DNA from: Treponema sp.
Lineage (GTDB): Bacteria; Spirochaetota; Spirochaetia; Treponematales; Treponemataceae
Length of the DNA: 64,000 nt
Assembly: GCA_004554075.1 (NCBI GenBank)
Contig: SFOB01000012.1
Location: 1-64,000 of the forward strand
Direction: 5' to 3'
Part shown: in pieces, positions 41,537-50,851 of the stretch
How positions within the stretch are numbered: the stretch's first letter is position 1
Layout of the letters: the number at the start of each line of letters is the position of its first letter
Program-made: the position numbers and the translations under genes
The notes under the pieces: generated by a model
What the model was told of the DNA's origin: nothing
The model's database searches: none
The model's input: the letters and a program-made list of their open reading frames with translations, nothing else

Positions 41537-44461
41537 ATGAACACACTTAATAACGTTGACAAACCTAAAGTCCTCATTGTCGAAAGTGATGCAGAAAATT
41601 CTGCAGAGCTAAAGAATATTATTTCTTCTCATTATGAAGTAGTTGAGACTGTGCCAGAAAATGCAGTTTCTCTGATTTCCAACAAAGAAAATGGAATTAC
41701 TACAGCCATTTTGAATATAAAGCACGCGGCGTTAATTGTTAGAGAACTTCGATCTTTTATTTCAACAGCAAAGTTTCCGATTTTAATCAGCACAGATATT
41801 GAGAACTCAGATCTGGAAAATGAACTTCTTGATCTTGAAGTTATAGACTTTTTGAAAAAGCCTTATGACAAACGTCGTGTTCTCAACCGCTTAAAGACAA
41901 CCATAAAACTTGCGGAAGCAAATAAAGCAATTGATGAACTTGAACGCGATGAACTTACAGGGCTTCTTACCCGTAAGGCTTTTTTGCTTAAGGTTGAACA
42001 GTTTATAAGCAACAACCGCGATAAGAAGCTGGCAATCATTGCTTTTGATTTTGATAATTTTAAATCTTCTAACAGCCTCTACGGTGTTGAGAAGTGTAAT
42101 GAATTTCTTGCTTTTGCCGCAAGGGAAATGATGAAGGCCTTGCCGGAAGGTATAAGCGGCCGATACGGTGGAGACCAGTACATTCTTTTTTATGAAGTAA
42201 AGGAACATGTTAATATTGAGCGCCTTAACAGAATTGTAAAAGAAATTCTGGATAGCGCTCCTATTCCTCATCAGATTGTAAAGATGGGAATTTACTCTCC
42301 TGTAGACTGTGAACTCCCTCTTGTAATCTCCTGTGACAGAGCCTTCTTTTCTATAAGAAGTATCAAGGGCAAATATGGAAAAGACATCGCTTTTTTTGAA
42401 GACTCTCTTCAGAATCAGCTCTTGAATGAACAGCGCATTACAGAAACAATGGAGCGGGCTCTTGAAGAAAGTCAGTTCCAGGTTTTCTATCAGCCAAAGC
42501 ATGAAACTGTAACGGGGCATATTGCGGGTGCAGAAGCACTTGTTCGCTGGAATCATCCTGAGTATGGTTTTATGGCACCAGGCAGCTTTATTCCTCTTTT
42601 TGAACGCAACGGCTTTATTACAAAACTGGATGCCTTTGTTCTTGAGCAGGTTTGTAAGGATATAAAACGCTGGGAACAGGATGGACTTCCTCTGGTTCCT
42701 ATTTCTGTAAACGTTTCACGTCGCGACTTTCTGGAAACCGGTTGTATTGAAAACCAATTTAAAATTATTGATAAATATAATGTAGACCACAGCCTGCTTC
42801 ATATGGAAGTAACTGAATCTCTTTATTCTGAAAATACAGAACTTATTATTTCTCAGGTTAAGAAGACTCAGGATATGGGCTTTGCAATTGAAATGGATGA
42901 CTTTGGTTCCGGTTATTCATCTCTCGGTTCGCTTTCTACCTTCCCGCTTAATATTCTAAAACTGGATATCTCTTTTGTTCGCAATATCAAAAAGAATGAA
43001 ATTGTAATTGAAAATATTATTAAGATGGCTCATCGAATGGGGCTTTTGACTATAGCTGAAGGGGCTGAATCTATTGAGCAATATAAGATATTAAAGAGCC
43101 TTGGATGTGATTATATTCAGGGCTACTATTTTTCAAAACCTCTTTCCTGCCGCGACTTTGAAGCTTATCTGAAAAAATCTTCTGTCCTTTCTGCCGGAAA
43201 AATTGAGATTAACGAAATCACTAAGGTTAAGGAGCGAACAAGTCTTTCTGAAGATATGCTGATGGCTGCCAATGAGGTTGCAGAAGGAATTCCTGGAGGC
43301 TTTTTCTCTTACCATGCAGATGGTGCTCTGGAACTGATTTCTTTTAATACAGAATTAATCAAAATGTATGGTTGTACTTCCGCAGAAGAGTTTCGTGAGT
43401 ATGTAGGTAATTCTTTCTGCGGAATAGTTCATCCGGATGATTTTGCCCGTGTTCAGCGAAGCATAGATCGTCAGATTACAGATGACAACAATATTGATTA
43501 TGTTGAATACAGGATTAAAGCTAAGGATGGTTCAATAAAATACGTAAAGGATTATGGCCGCTTTGTTAAGACAAAGAATTACGGTGATATTTTTTATGTA
43601 TTCTTGAATGATATTACAATGGAAGAGCGGGCAAAGGCAGAGGCCGAAGCAGAGCTTGTAAGAAAAATAGAATTACAGAGGGCTGCAGATTTAGCTTCTA
43701 ATGCTAACCGTGCAAAGAATATTTTCATGTCTACTGTAACCCAAAATATGCTGCAGGACATGCATGAAATGATTTCTATTACTGGCAAACTTAAAAATCA
43801 AGAGCTGGATGGAGAGTCTGCAAGAAGTGCCCTGGAAAAAATTGAAAAAACACAAGAGCATATGCTCAGCTTTATAAATAATGTATTAGAACTTGTTCAG
43901 ATGGAAAATGGAGAAATTGAATTAAATGAAACTCCAACAGACATCAGTAAAGCAATGGAAAAAACTTATGCTCTTATAGAAAACGAAGCAAAAGCTAAGA
44001 ATATTCAAGTTGAATACTGGAGCGAGATTACCAATCCTTACATCTATCAGGATATTATGCATACAACAGATGTTGTTATAAATGTTCTTTTAAATGCAAT
44101 TAAATATACTCCTGAAGGCGGAAAGATTCGTTTTGGCCTTAAGCAGACTGAAGGTGACCTTCAAAATGAATGTATTGTAACCTTTGTCTGTGAGGATAAT
44201 GGAATTGGAATTTCTCCGGAGTTCATTCCTTATGTTTGTAAGAGCTTTGCCCGTGAAGATAACGAAATAAATCGGGAGATTCCAAGTGCAGGCCTTGGCT
44301 TAAGTATTGCAAAGGCTCTGCTTTACCTTATGAATGGAACAATTGATATTAAGAGTGCTCCAGGAAAGGGAACAACAGTGGCAGTTGCAATGCCTCATAT
44401 TTATGCAAAGAAAGAAGATGTGGAAAAAGCAAGTACACTTTCTGGAAATGTAAGAGTTTAA
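41537..44461 (+). CDS. Receiver-GGDEF-EAL-PAS-kinase-like c-di-GMP hybrid protein
   Basis: A 974-residue cytoplasmic protein with five domains. Residues 1-130 resemble a receiver. About 140-285 is a GGDEF domain whose active loop is GGDQY (211-215), so cyclase activity is doubtful. About 300-545 is an EAL phosphodiesterase with its key residues present (EALVRW from E333, NVSR, EVTES, DDFGSGYSS, KLD, EGAE). About 590-705 is a PAS domain. A HisKA-like helix pair follows in which the phospho-accepting His position is Gln736 (STVTQNML). Last is an intact HATPase (NVLLNAIKYTPEGG, EDNGIGI, AGLGLSIAKALL). Probable role: c-di-GMP breakdown gated by redox or ligand sensing. It has its own promoter. 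Confidence 0.88.
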   Translation: MNTLNNVDKPKVLIVESDAENSAELKNIISSHYEVVETVPENAVSLISNKENGITTAILNIKHAALIVRELRSFISTAKFPILISTDIENSDLENELLDLEVIDFLKKPYDKRRVLNRLKTTIKLAEANKAIDELERDELTGLLTRKAFLLKVEQFISNNRDKKLAIIAFDFDNFKSSNSLYGVEKCNEFLAFAAREMMKALPEGISGRYGGDQYILFYEVKEHVNIERLNRIVKEILDSAPIPHQIVKMGIYSPVDCELPLVISCDRAFFSIRSIKGKYGKDIAFFEDSLQNQLLNEQRITETMERALEESQFQVFYQPKHETVTGHIAGAEALVRWNHPEYGFMAPGSFIPLFERNGFITKLDAFVLEQVCKDIKRWEQDGLPLVPISVNVSRRDFLETGCIENQFKIIDKYNVDHSLLHMEVTESLYSENTELIISQVKKTQDMGFAIEMDDFGSGYSSLGSLSTFPLNILKLDISFVRNIKKNEIVIENIIKMAHRMGLLTIAEGAESIEQYKILKSLGCDYIQGYYFSKPLSCRDFEAYLKKSSVLSAGKIEINEITKVKERTSLSEDMLMAANEVAEGIPGGFFSYHADGALELISFNTELIKMYGCTSAEEFREYVGNSFCGIVHPDDFARVQRSIDRQITDDNNIDYVEYRIKAKDGSIKYVKDYGRFVKTKNYGDIFYVFLNDITMEERAKAEAEAELVRKIELQRAADLASNANRAKNIFMSTVTQNMLQDMHEMISITGKLKNQELDGESARSALEKIEKTQEHMLSFINNVLELVQMENGEIELNETPTDISKAMEKTYALIENEAKAKNIQVEYWSEITNPYIYQDIMHTTDVVINVLLNAIKYTPEGGKIRFGLKQTEGDLQNECIVTFVCEDNGIGISPEFIPYVCKSFAREDNEINREIPSAGLGLSIAKALLYLMNGTIDIKSAPGKGTTVAVAMPHIYAKKEDVEKASTLSGNVRV

Positions 44462-44467
44462 TAAGTG

Positions 44468-44501
44468 AAAACTTACAGGTGTGATCCTGTAAGTTTTTTT
44501 T
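44468..44501. terminator. Bidirectional terminator
   Basis: AAAACTTACAGG (44468-44479) pairs perfectly with CCTGTAAGTTTT (44486-44497), loop TGTGAT, then a T-run; an A-run on the other side serves the converging UrtA-like gene. Confidence 0.9.
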
Positions 44502-44508
44502 ATGTTAT

Positions 44509-45702
44509 TTAAAGTCCACGTGCCCAGGCGTAGGTGCTCAGATATGGGTCCGGGCGAACTGTAGTGCCTGAAGAATAAAGCTCATCTATCTGGCCTTTTT
44601 CATTAATTTTTCCGATTCTGGTTACCTTGTTCAAATGCTGATTTGAACCTTCAATTGTTACAATTCCTTCCGGAGCTATGTAACTTAAGCCCTTTGCCGC
44701 AATTCTTACTGGTTCTACGTCAAAGGTTCCGGCTCTTGTGCATGCGGCGGCCCACATGTTTACGGCAATGTAGGCTGCTTCTTCCGGATCTCCTACAGCC
44801 TTGTTAGTACCGAATTCCTGCTTGTAGGCAGAGACGAAGCGGGTATTTTTTGCAGAGCCAGTGGATTCAAAATAATTCCATGCAGTGTAGTGACCGCAAA
44901 GTTTGTCTGCGCCTATGCTTTTAATTTCGCTTTCGGAAATTGAAAAGCTCATTACGGGAATGTCATCTGCTTCTATGTCTGAGTATTTAAGTTGTGAAAA
45001 GAAGGACTGGTTAGAGCTTCCGTTCAGGGTATTTATGATTACATCCGGTTTGAGCTTTTTTATATCTTTTACAATCTGGGTAAAGTCTGTTTCGTGCATT
45101 GGAACATAAGTTTCGCTTACACAAATACCGCCCAGTTCCTTTAACTGAGCTTTTATAATTGCGTTTGCAGTGCGGGGGAAAATATAATCACTTCCTAAAA
45201 GGTACATGCGCTTTCCAATATTTTTGGCACAATAATCTATGGCCGGTACAACCTGCTGGTTTGGAGCGGCACCCATATACATAATATTTGGACTGGCTTC
45301 AAAGCCTTCGTACTGAACCGGGTACCATAAAAGACCATAGTCTTCTTCCAGAACAGGCTTTACTGCCTTGCGGGAGTCTGAGGTCCAGCAGCCAAAAATT
45401 GTGGCAACCTGGTCTTCTTCCAGTAGTTTGCGGGCTTTTTCTGCAAACATACGCGGATTACTTTTTCCATCTTCTTCAACAATCTTTATCTGGCAGCCAA
45501 GAACACCGCCTGATTCATTCAACTCTTTGATTGCAAGAAGTTCTGCATCACGAACTCCAATTTCACTGATAGACATGGTTCCTGTAAGAGAATGAAGAAG
45601 CCCAACCTTAACAGTTTTCCTTTTAGGCTCCTTGCAGGAAGTGAGTGCGAGAATAGTAAAAAATGCGGCAGCAACGGCAGCACTGGTTATTTGTTTTTTC
45701 AT
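44509..45702 (-). CDS. UrtA-like substrate-binding lipoprotein, orphan
   Basis: A 397-residue periplasmic binding lipoprotein with lipobox LALTSC. The sequence follows the urea/short-amide binding proteins closely (VKVGLLHSLTGTMSISE, GCWTSDSRKAVKPVLE, LLWYPVQYEG, YMGAAPNQQ, INTLNGSSNQSFFSQL). In transport operons this gene is followed by permease and ATPase genes; here there are none. Instead it lies 11 bases behind the propeller-cyclase gene in the same direction, so it may deliver ligand information to that receptor, or serve transport genes elsewhere. GGAGAG precedes the ATG. Confidence 0.85.
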   Translation of the reverse strand: MKKQITSAAVAAAFFTILALTSCKEPKRKTVKVGLLHSLTGTMSISEIGVRDAELLAIKELNESGGVLGCQIKIVEEDGKSNPRMFAEKARKLLEEDQVATIFGCWTSDSRKAVKPVLEEDYGLLWYPVQYEGFEASPNIMYMGAAPNQQVVPAIDYCAKNIGKRMYLLGSDYIFPRTANAIIKAQLKELGGICVSETYVPMHETDFTQIVKDIKKLKPDVIINTLNGSSNQSFFSQLKYSDIEADDIPVMSFSISESEIKSIGADKLCGHYTAWNYFESTGSAKNTRFVSAYKQEFGTNKAVGDPEEAAYIAVNMWAAACTRAGTFDVEPVRIAAKGLSYIAPEGIVTIEGSNQHLNKVTRIGKINEKGQIDELYSSGTTVRPDPYLSTYAWARGL

Positions 45703-45713
45703 ATCTCTCCATC

Positions 45714-48700
45714 CTATAATACATCATAGGTTTTCATGTGCCCCTTACCTTTAATCTGGCATTCTATAGGGTCGCTGAATTTTAAGCCCCTCTGCTTTTT
45801 AAGTTGATTTTTGAGGTCTTCTGTAATTCTTATTCCACCAGGGGTAGCGGCAGTTTCCATTCGGCTTGCAACGTTTACGGTATTGCCCCATACGTCGTAA
45901 ATGAACTTGTGAGTTCCAATTACTCCGGCAGTAACAGGACCACAGTTTAAGCCGATTCGAATCTGGAATTGTATTTCTGCTGTTTTATTGTAGTCTTCAA
46001 GATCCTTAAGCATTCCTTTTGCAAAGTCTACCATTATGCGGGCATGGTTTTCGTTTGGCTCCGGTACTCCGCAGGCTGCCATATAGGCATCTCCGATGGT
46101 TTTGATTTTTTCTACCCCCATTTCTTTTGCCCGTTCATCAAAACGGCTGAAGAGGTCATTCAGGGCTTTTACTATTTCCTGAGCTTTATGACCGCTGGAA
46201 ACTTTTGTAAAGCCTACAATGTCAGAGAAGAGGAGGGTAACATTTTCAAAGTCTTCACCAAAAGATTTGTCGCCGCTTATATTACGCAGTTTGTTTGCAA
46301 TCTTGTCCGGAAGAATGGAGCGCAGAAGCATATCTGACTTATCTTTTTCAAGCTTGAGATCGGCAGTTCTTTCTTCAACAAGGGCTTCAAGGCGGAGGTT
46401 TTCCATTTTGATTTTATGCTCACGCCACATAAAGTAGCCTATTCCGGTTCCGGCAAGCAGGGTGATAAAAATTACCCAGAAAATAGGACGCTGCCAGAGA
46501 TAAGGCTTTTGATAGAAGAACATCATCTCTTCATTGTTAGACTGGAGTTCGTTTCCGTTTATTGCATATACAATAAAAGAATGTTTTCCAGGTGTAAGGT
46601 TAGTGTAAGAAACAACCCTCTCAGAGGATGGAATTGTATAATCTGTTTCAAAGCCAGTGAGCATGTGAGAGAAGGTCAGGCGTTCAGGGGCATCAAAACT
46701 GATTCCTGTATATTTTATGTCTATGCGCTTTGTTCCCGGCTTTAAGATAATTACTTCTTTTGAATGCTTATAAACAACAGAATCTACAGTGATGGTTTCA
46801 ATCTGAACCAGAGGAAGAATTGTGCTCTTTTTTACCTTGGAAGGATCGTAAACGGCAATGCCGTCTACAAGAGGAAGCCATAGGCGGCCCTGTGAGTCTA
46901 TAATAGCGCGGGCAGTTGAGGTTGCTCCGTCGGAATCAAGACCATCGTTTCTGTTGTAATATTTCGTAGTAAGAGTTTGTCGTTCTCCTTCAAACAGTTC
47001 ATCAATTTCGTCCATTGAAAGAGACGCAAGTCCATGGTTGTTTGTAATCCAGGCGTTGTTTGTGTCATCAAACATAATCTGGAAAACAGAGTTTGTTCCA
47101 ATGCCGTTTTCTGAATTAATTGTATTACAGTCCAGTCTTGTTTTTTTGCTGGAATCAAAATTCTTTATGCGGGTGATTCCACTTCCGGTACAGATCCAGT
47201 AATTTCCTTTTGTATCCTGATTGATTTTGAAAATTACGTTACCTGCAATTCCGTCAGCAGAAGTAATATGAGAAAAAATCTTTTCATCCTTCATAAGAAA
47301 AATACCGCCACCATCTGTTCCAATCCAGATAATGCCATTTGTATCCTTATAGAGGGCCATTACATATTCTGTGTCCAGATCTCCGGTAATCTGCTTGTAA
47401 GAAGAAAGTTTTCCGTCTTTATGAATAATGGTGAGTCCGGTTGTGGTTCCAACATAGTACTCATCCTTTGCTGTTTTTATTGCAACCCGAACCTTGTTGC
47501 CGGCAAGGCCATGATCTGAATCCCAGCTTTTAATTGTTTTACCGTCGTAAAGAAGCTGGCCTGGTTTTGAATAGCAGCTTACAAGCAGTTTTCCATCATC
47601 AGTTGCTTCTACATGGCGGATGCGGAGATTCTTTGTATATTTTGTCAGGGCATTTTCTACAAGCTCGTCATTTTCATAGCAGAGTACACCATTATCAGTT
47701 GCGGCCCAGACTTTCCCGTCACGGTCTTCTGTAATGCAGTTTACGGTTATCCCGAGCCTGTGCATAAGGAATTTGCCGTGGGTCATTTTTCCAATGCCGT
47801 TTCGGTCTGTTGCAAACCAGATGTTGCTTTCGCGATCCTGTATGATACGGTTGATGTTTGAGCCTGCAAGCTCTTGGGCACCCTTGTATTCTTCGAATTT
47901 ATTGTTAGCGTAAACTACAAGACCGTGCTCTGTTCCAAACCAGATAACCCCGTCTGAATCTTCAAGAATTGTGTTGGTAGGAGTATTGTCCAGCAGGGTT
48001 CCTGTTTTTATAAGGCTTGCCTTGTTACCGCTCATTGTTGCAATGCCCTTGTCTCCAAGACCAATCCAGAAGCGGCCTCTGTGATCCTGCATAATTGCCG
48101 TAGCAAAGTATGTTGAATACTTTTCAAATTCTTCGTGGGGCTTAAAAACTCCGTCCTTACAGAGAAAGAGCCCGTTTTCATTTGAGGTTGTAAGCCAGAT
48201 TCTGCCAAGAGAGTCACAGTAAAGGTTTGAAGCAATTACGCCGTTTGCAGTGGTTCCGGCGCCAAACTGAGGATTAATAAGTTTTCCGTCTGGAGTAATA
48301 TAAACAACGCCGCTGGCTGTTCCTACCCAAACGTTTCCGCTGTTGTCTTCACAGAGGGCGCGGACGGAATTGTTGGGCAGACCGTTGTCCATGGTATATA
48401 TTTTGTTACTGGTCTCGGAAATCTTATGAAGACCTTCATCATTTGAACCAATCCAGATGTTTCCGCGGGCATCCTGAATGATGGTACGGGCAGAAGCAAA
48501 ACCGTAATCCTTGTCGGAAATGCGGTTTATTGTGTTAAACTCAACTCCATCAAATTTAACAAGTCCTTCGTAAGTTCCAATATCAATATAGCCGTCTCTT
48601 GTCTGATAAATGTCGTTAGCAGTAGTCCCTGAAAGTCCTCCAAACTCACTCCAGGACTGATAAACGTAATTGTCGAAAAAACTGCTTTGAGAAAAACAGG

Positions 48701-48773
48701 AAATTGAAAATACTAAAAAAAACAGGAAACAGACAAACTTTCTCATACTCTTATTATCTTTCATATCTTCCAT
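45714..48773 (-). CDS. Propeller-sensor transmembrane adenylate/guanylate cyclase
   Basis: A 1019-residue receptor. After a signal peptide (around MRKFVCFLFFLVFSISCFSQ) come about 14 two-component-regulator propeller repeats (NIWIGSNDEGL, VWVGTASGVVY, IWIGTDGGGIF). The Y_Y_Y domain follows (LTFSHMLTGFETDY...YTNLTPGKHSF), then one membrane helix (FWVIFITLLAGTGIGYFMW), a short coiled coil, and a class III cyclase (LLFSDIVGFTK, KIKTIGDAYMA, YDVWGNTVNVASRME). The metal Asp residues, the substrate Lys and Asp, and the transition-state Asn and Arg are all present, pointing to an active adenylate cyclase. Propeller receptors usually carry a histidine kinase; a cyclase output is less common. Several ATGs compete for the start (48773, 48764, 48746). 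Confidence 0.88.
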   Translation of the reverse strand: MEDMKDNKSMRKFVCFLFFLVFSISCFSQSSFFDNYVYQSWSEFGGLSGTTANDIYQTRDGYIDIGTYEGLVKFDGVEFNTINRISDKDYGFASARTIIQDARGNIWIGSNDEGLHKISETSNKIYTMDNGLPNNSVRALCEDNSGNVWVGTASGVVYITPDGKLINPQFGAGTTANGVIASNLYCDSLGRIWLTTSNENGLFLCKDGVFKPHEEFEKYSTYFATAIMQDHRGRFWIGLGDKGIATMSGNKASLIKTGTLLDNTPTNTILEDSDGVIWFGTEHGLVVYANNKFEEYKGAQELAGSNINRIIQDRESNIWFATDRNGIGKMTHGKFLMHRLGITVNCITEDRDGKVWAATDNGVLCYENDELVENALTKYTKNLRIRHVEATDDGKLLVSCYSKPGQLLYDGKTIKSWDSDHGLAGNKVRVAIKTAKDEYYVGTTTGLTIIHKDGKLSSYKQITGDLDTEYVMALYKDTNGIIWIGTDGGGIFLMKDEKIFSHITSADGIAGNVIFKINQDTKGNYWICTGSGITRIKNFDSSKKTRLDCNTINSENGIGTNSVFQIMFDDTNNAWITNNHGLASLSMDEIDELFEGERQTLTTKYYNRNDGLDSDGATSTARAIIDSQGRLWLPLVDGIAVYDPSKVKKSTILPLVQIETITVDSVVYKHSKEVIILKPGTKRIDIKYTGISFDAPERLTFSHMLTGFETDYTIPSSERVVSYTNLTPGKHSFIVYAINGNELQSNNEEMMFFYQKPYLWQRPIFWVIFITLLAGTGIGYFMWREHKIKMENLRLEALVEERTADLKLEKDKSDMLLRSILPDKIANKLRNISGDKSFGEDFENVTLLFSDIVGFTKVSSGHKAQEIVKALNDLFSRFDERAKEMGVEKIKTIGDAYMAACGVPEPNENHARIMVDFAKGMLKDLEDYNKTAEIQFQIRIGLNCGPVTAGVIGTHKFIYDVWGNTVNVASRMETAATPGGIRITEDLKNQLKKQRGLKFSDPIECQIKGKGHMKTYDVL

Positions 48774-48821
48774 AAAAGCAAATTTTTTTAATTTTTGATG
48801 GAAAATACCCCAAAAGTACGT

Positions 48822-48838
48822 TATAATTGCTTAATATG
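48822..48838 (+). promoter_or_regulatory. Promoter of the chemosensory cluster, nearly leaderless
   Basis: TATAAT (48822-48827) ends 8 bases before the ATG at 48836, and no ribosome site is present. A weak -35 (TGGAAA, 17-base spacing) lies upstream. Transcription likely begins within a few bases of the start codon. Confidence 0.55.
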
Positions 48839-49342
48839 TCAGAAGAGATTTTATCGTTAATAAAAAGTGGTGTTCAGGAAAAAAGTACAGATCAGAAAGC
48901 TGAAAAAAAAGCTACCTGGCTTATTTTTACAATCGGCAGTGCTGCAGACGGACATAATCAGTATGCAATTCCTGCAGAGAGTGTAAAGGAAATACTTCGA
49001 GATGCCACAGTTTTTCCACTTCCTTTTGTTCCCCCTTATGTTAATGGTGTTTTAAACCGCTACGGCGATCCTTATGTTGTAGTTGATTCGGCTGTGCTGG
49101 AAGGAAAAGAAGCACAGAATTCCTTCCTCTTTATCGTGCTTAGTGATGAAAGTCATACTTGTCTAAGAATTACAGATGTAAAGGACTTTTTTACTGCATC
49201 AGAAAAAGATGTTGTTCATTTTGCAGAAGAAGAACTTTCAGATTTTTATGATGGAACGCTTAACATAGACGGACAGGATGTTTTTGTTCTGAATGTTCAG
49301 GCCGTAATTGAAAAAGTGGGAAAAGAAATTGCGGCAGCCTGA
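48836..49342 (+). CDS. cheW: CheW-like coupling protein
   Basis: A 168-residue protein with the CheW fold: TWLIFTIGSAADGHNQYAIPAESVKEIL, FPLPFVPPYVNGVLNRYGDPYVVVDSAVL, SFLFIVLSDE and a closing helix. CheW joins chemoreceptors to CheA. I take the ATG at 48836; the TTG three codons earlier has no support. It is first in the long rightward chemosensory cluster and overlaps the next gene by 35 bases. Confidence 0.85.
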   Translation: MSEEILSLIKSGVQEKSTDQKAEKKATWLIFTIGSAADGHNQYAIPAESVKEILRDATVFPLPFVPPYVNGVLNRYGDPYVVVDSAVLEGKEAQNSFLFIVLSDESHTCLRITDVKDFFTASEKDVVHFAEEELSDFYDGTLNIDGQDVFVLNVQAVIEKVGKEIAAA

Positions 49343-49760
49343 AAAATTTATTTGCATCTCTTATCCTCAAATTGATTTCTTAATTCCCAACGACTATGTC
49401 ATTTCGAGTGTAGGAGTAAAGGATTTAAATATTTCTCTGCTCAATAATCAGGAAGCCGGCTTTTTTGATTTTGATGATATTGCTTCCTGCTTTATTCAGA
49501 TTCCCCGTCAGGCGGACATCAGAACCATGATAGTTTTAAAAGGAAACGGCGACAGTCAGTTTTCTATTATCACAACTCAGGAATGTAAGGTCAGCACAAT
49601 TCCTCTTAATGAGTTTGGCCTCTTTTCTGATTTTTACAGTGAACAGTTCCAGAAGCTGGGCTTTCTTGCCTGCAGCTTTAAAGATGAAAGACTTAGAATC
49701 CTGATGGATGTAAAACAGACGATTGCCTATATGAAAGACAGTCAGCTGGAGGAATTATGA
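49308..49760 (+). CDS. Second, diverged CheW-like protein
   Basis: About 150 residues (from TTG 49308; TTG 49329 is an alternative, neither has a good ribosome site). The body FICISYPQIDFLIPNDYVISSVGV, FFDFDDIASCFI, RTMIVLKGNGDSQFSIITTQ and LRILMDVKQTIAYM follows the CheW topology in weak form. It overlaps cheW by 35 bases and cheB by 4, so translation is coupled. It may be a second coupling protein specialised for the receptors of this cluster. Confidence 0.65.
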   Translation: MKKWEKKLRQPEKFICISYPQIDFLIPNDYVISSVGVKDLNISLLNNQEAGFFDFDDIASCFIQIPRQADIRTMIVLKGNGDSQFSIITTQECKVSTIPLNEFGLFSDFYSEQFQKLGFLACSFKDERLRILMDVKQTIAYMKDSQLEEL

Positions 49761-50851
49761 TTCATGTTCTTGTAGCAGATTCTTCGGCAGTAATCCGATC
49801 CGTAATAAAAGAAATAATTCTCAAAACAAAAAAACTGGACTGGGTAGGTGAGGCTGTTTCTTACGGTGAACTCAAACCTATGACAGAACAGTATAAGCCT
49901 AATGTCATTATTACAGATAAGGCATTTTTTGATGCAGAAAGAATCAGCTCTCTGGGCGATTATTGTAATGCTTCAGAAACTCCAACAATTATTTTTTACA
50001 AGGCAGGAGAACGTGTGCCGGGCCAGTCAAAAAACATTAAGTTTCTTGAAATGCCTGAGTTTATGAATTTTTCTTCTCAGAAAATTTCAGACTATGCGGA
50101 ATATCTTGAACAGCAGATTTTAGACATTAAACGAAATGTGCTTTTTGGAAATCATCCGGCTTCTGTTGTTTCTGCAATCAACGAAGACGGCAGCCTTGTT
50201 CAGCAGGCTCAGCCTATTCCAAAAGATTTTACCGGCCGTAAGTTTAAGGCAGTGCTTATTGGTGTTTCAACCGGCGGACCTGGGGCTCTTCTGGAATTCT
50301 TAAAAGGAATTGGTCAGGACTTTCCTCTTCCGATTTTTATTACTCAGCACATAGATTCATTCTTTGATAAAAACCTGATTGACTGGCTGGCTTCGGAATC
50401 TAAGATACCTGTTCATCTTGCAGAGGACAATGCTAAGCCTGAACCTGGCCATGTTTATTTTGCGCCTTCAGATACGCATCTTACTTTTATTCCTGATGGA
50501 GAATGCGGTTTCTGCATGCTTTTGAATCACGATGCTCCTGTAAACTTCCTTCGCCCTGCAGTTGATAAGATGTTTGAAAGTGCAGCAAATGTAATAGGAG
50601 GAGACTGCATTGCAGTTGTTCTTACAGGAATGGGCGCGGACGGTGCAAAGGAATGTCTTCACTTGAAAAATCTTGGAGCCTATACAATTGCCCAGGATAA
50701 AGAAAGTTCTGTAATTTATGGAATGCCAAGAGCTACTTTTGAAATGGGAGCAGCCTGCGAGGTTCTTCCACTCAAGCTGATTCCTAAACGACTCTGGGAT
50801 TTGAGTGGTGCAAATATCGGTCTGCAGGAACTGCTAGAGGAAGAAATTTGA
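49757..50851 (+). CDS. cheB: CheB methylesterase
   Basis: A 364-residue receptor methylesterase. The N-terminal receiver (MIHVLVADSSAVIRSVIKEI) has the acceptor Asp54 in NVIITDKAF, but the Lys and Thr signature regions are weak. The catalytic domain is intact: GVSTGGPGA with S171, FITQHID with H198, and TGMGADGA with D295. It removes methyl groups from chemoreceptors for adaptation. The start overlaps the previous stop (ATGA) and the end overlaps cheR (TGATG). Confidence 0.92.
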   Translation: MIHVLVADSSAVIRSVIKEIILKTKKLDWVGEAVSYGELKPMTEQYKPNVIITDKAFFDAERISSLGDYCNASETPTIIFYKAGERVPGQSKNIKFLEMPEFMNFSSQKISDYAEYLEQQILDIKRNVLFGNHPASVVSAINEDGSLVQQAQPIPKDFTGRKFKAVLIGVSTGGPGALLEFLKGIGQDFPLPIFITQHIDSFFDKNLIDWLASESKIPVHLAEDNAKPEPGHVYFAPSDTHLTFIPDGECGFCMLLNHDAPVNFLRPAVDKMFESAANVIGGDCIAVVLTGMGADGAKECLHLKNLGAYTIAQDKESSVIYGMPRATFEMGAACEVLPLKLIPKRLWDLSGANIGLQELLEEEI

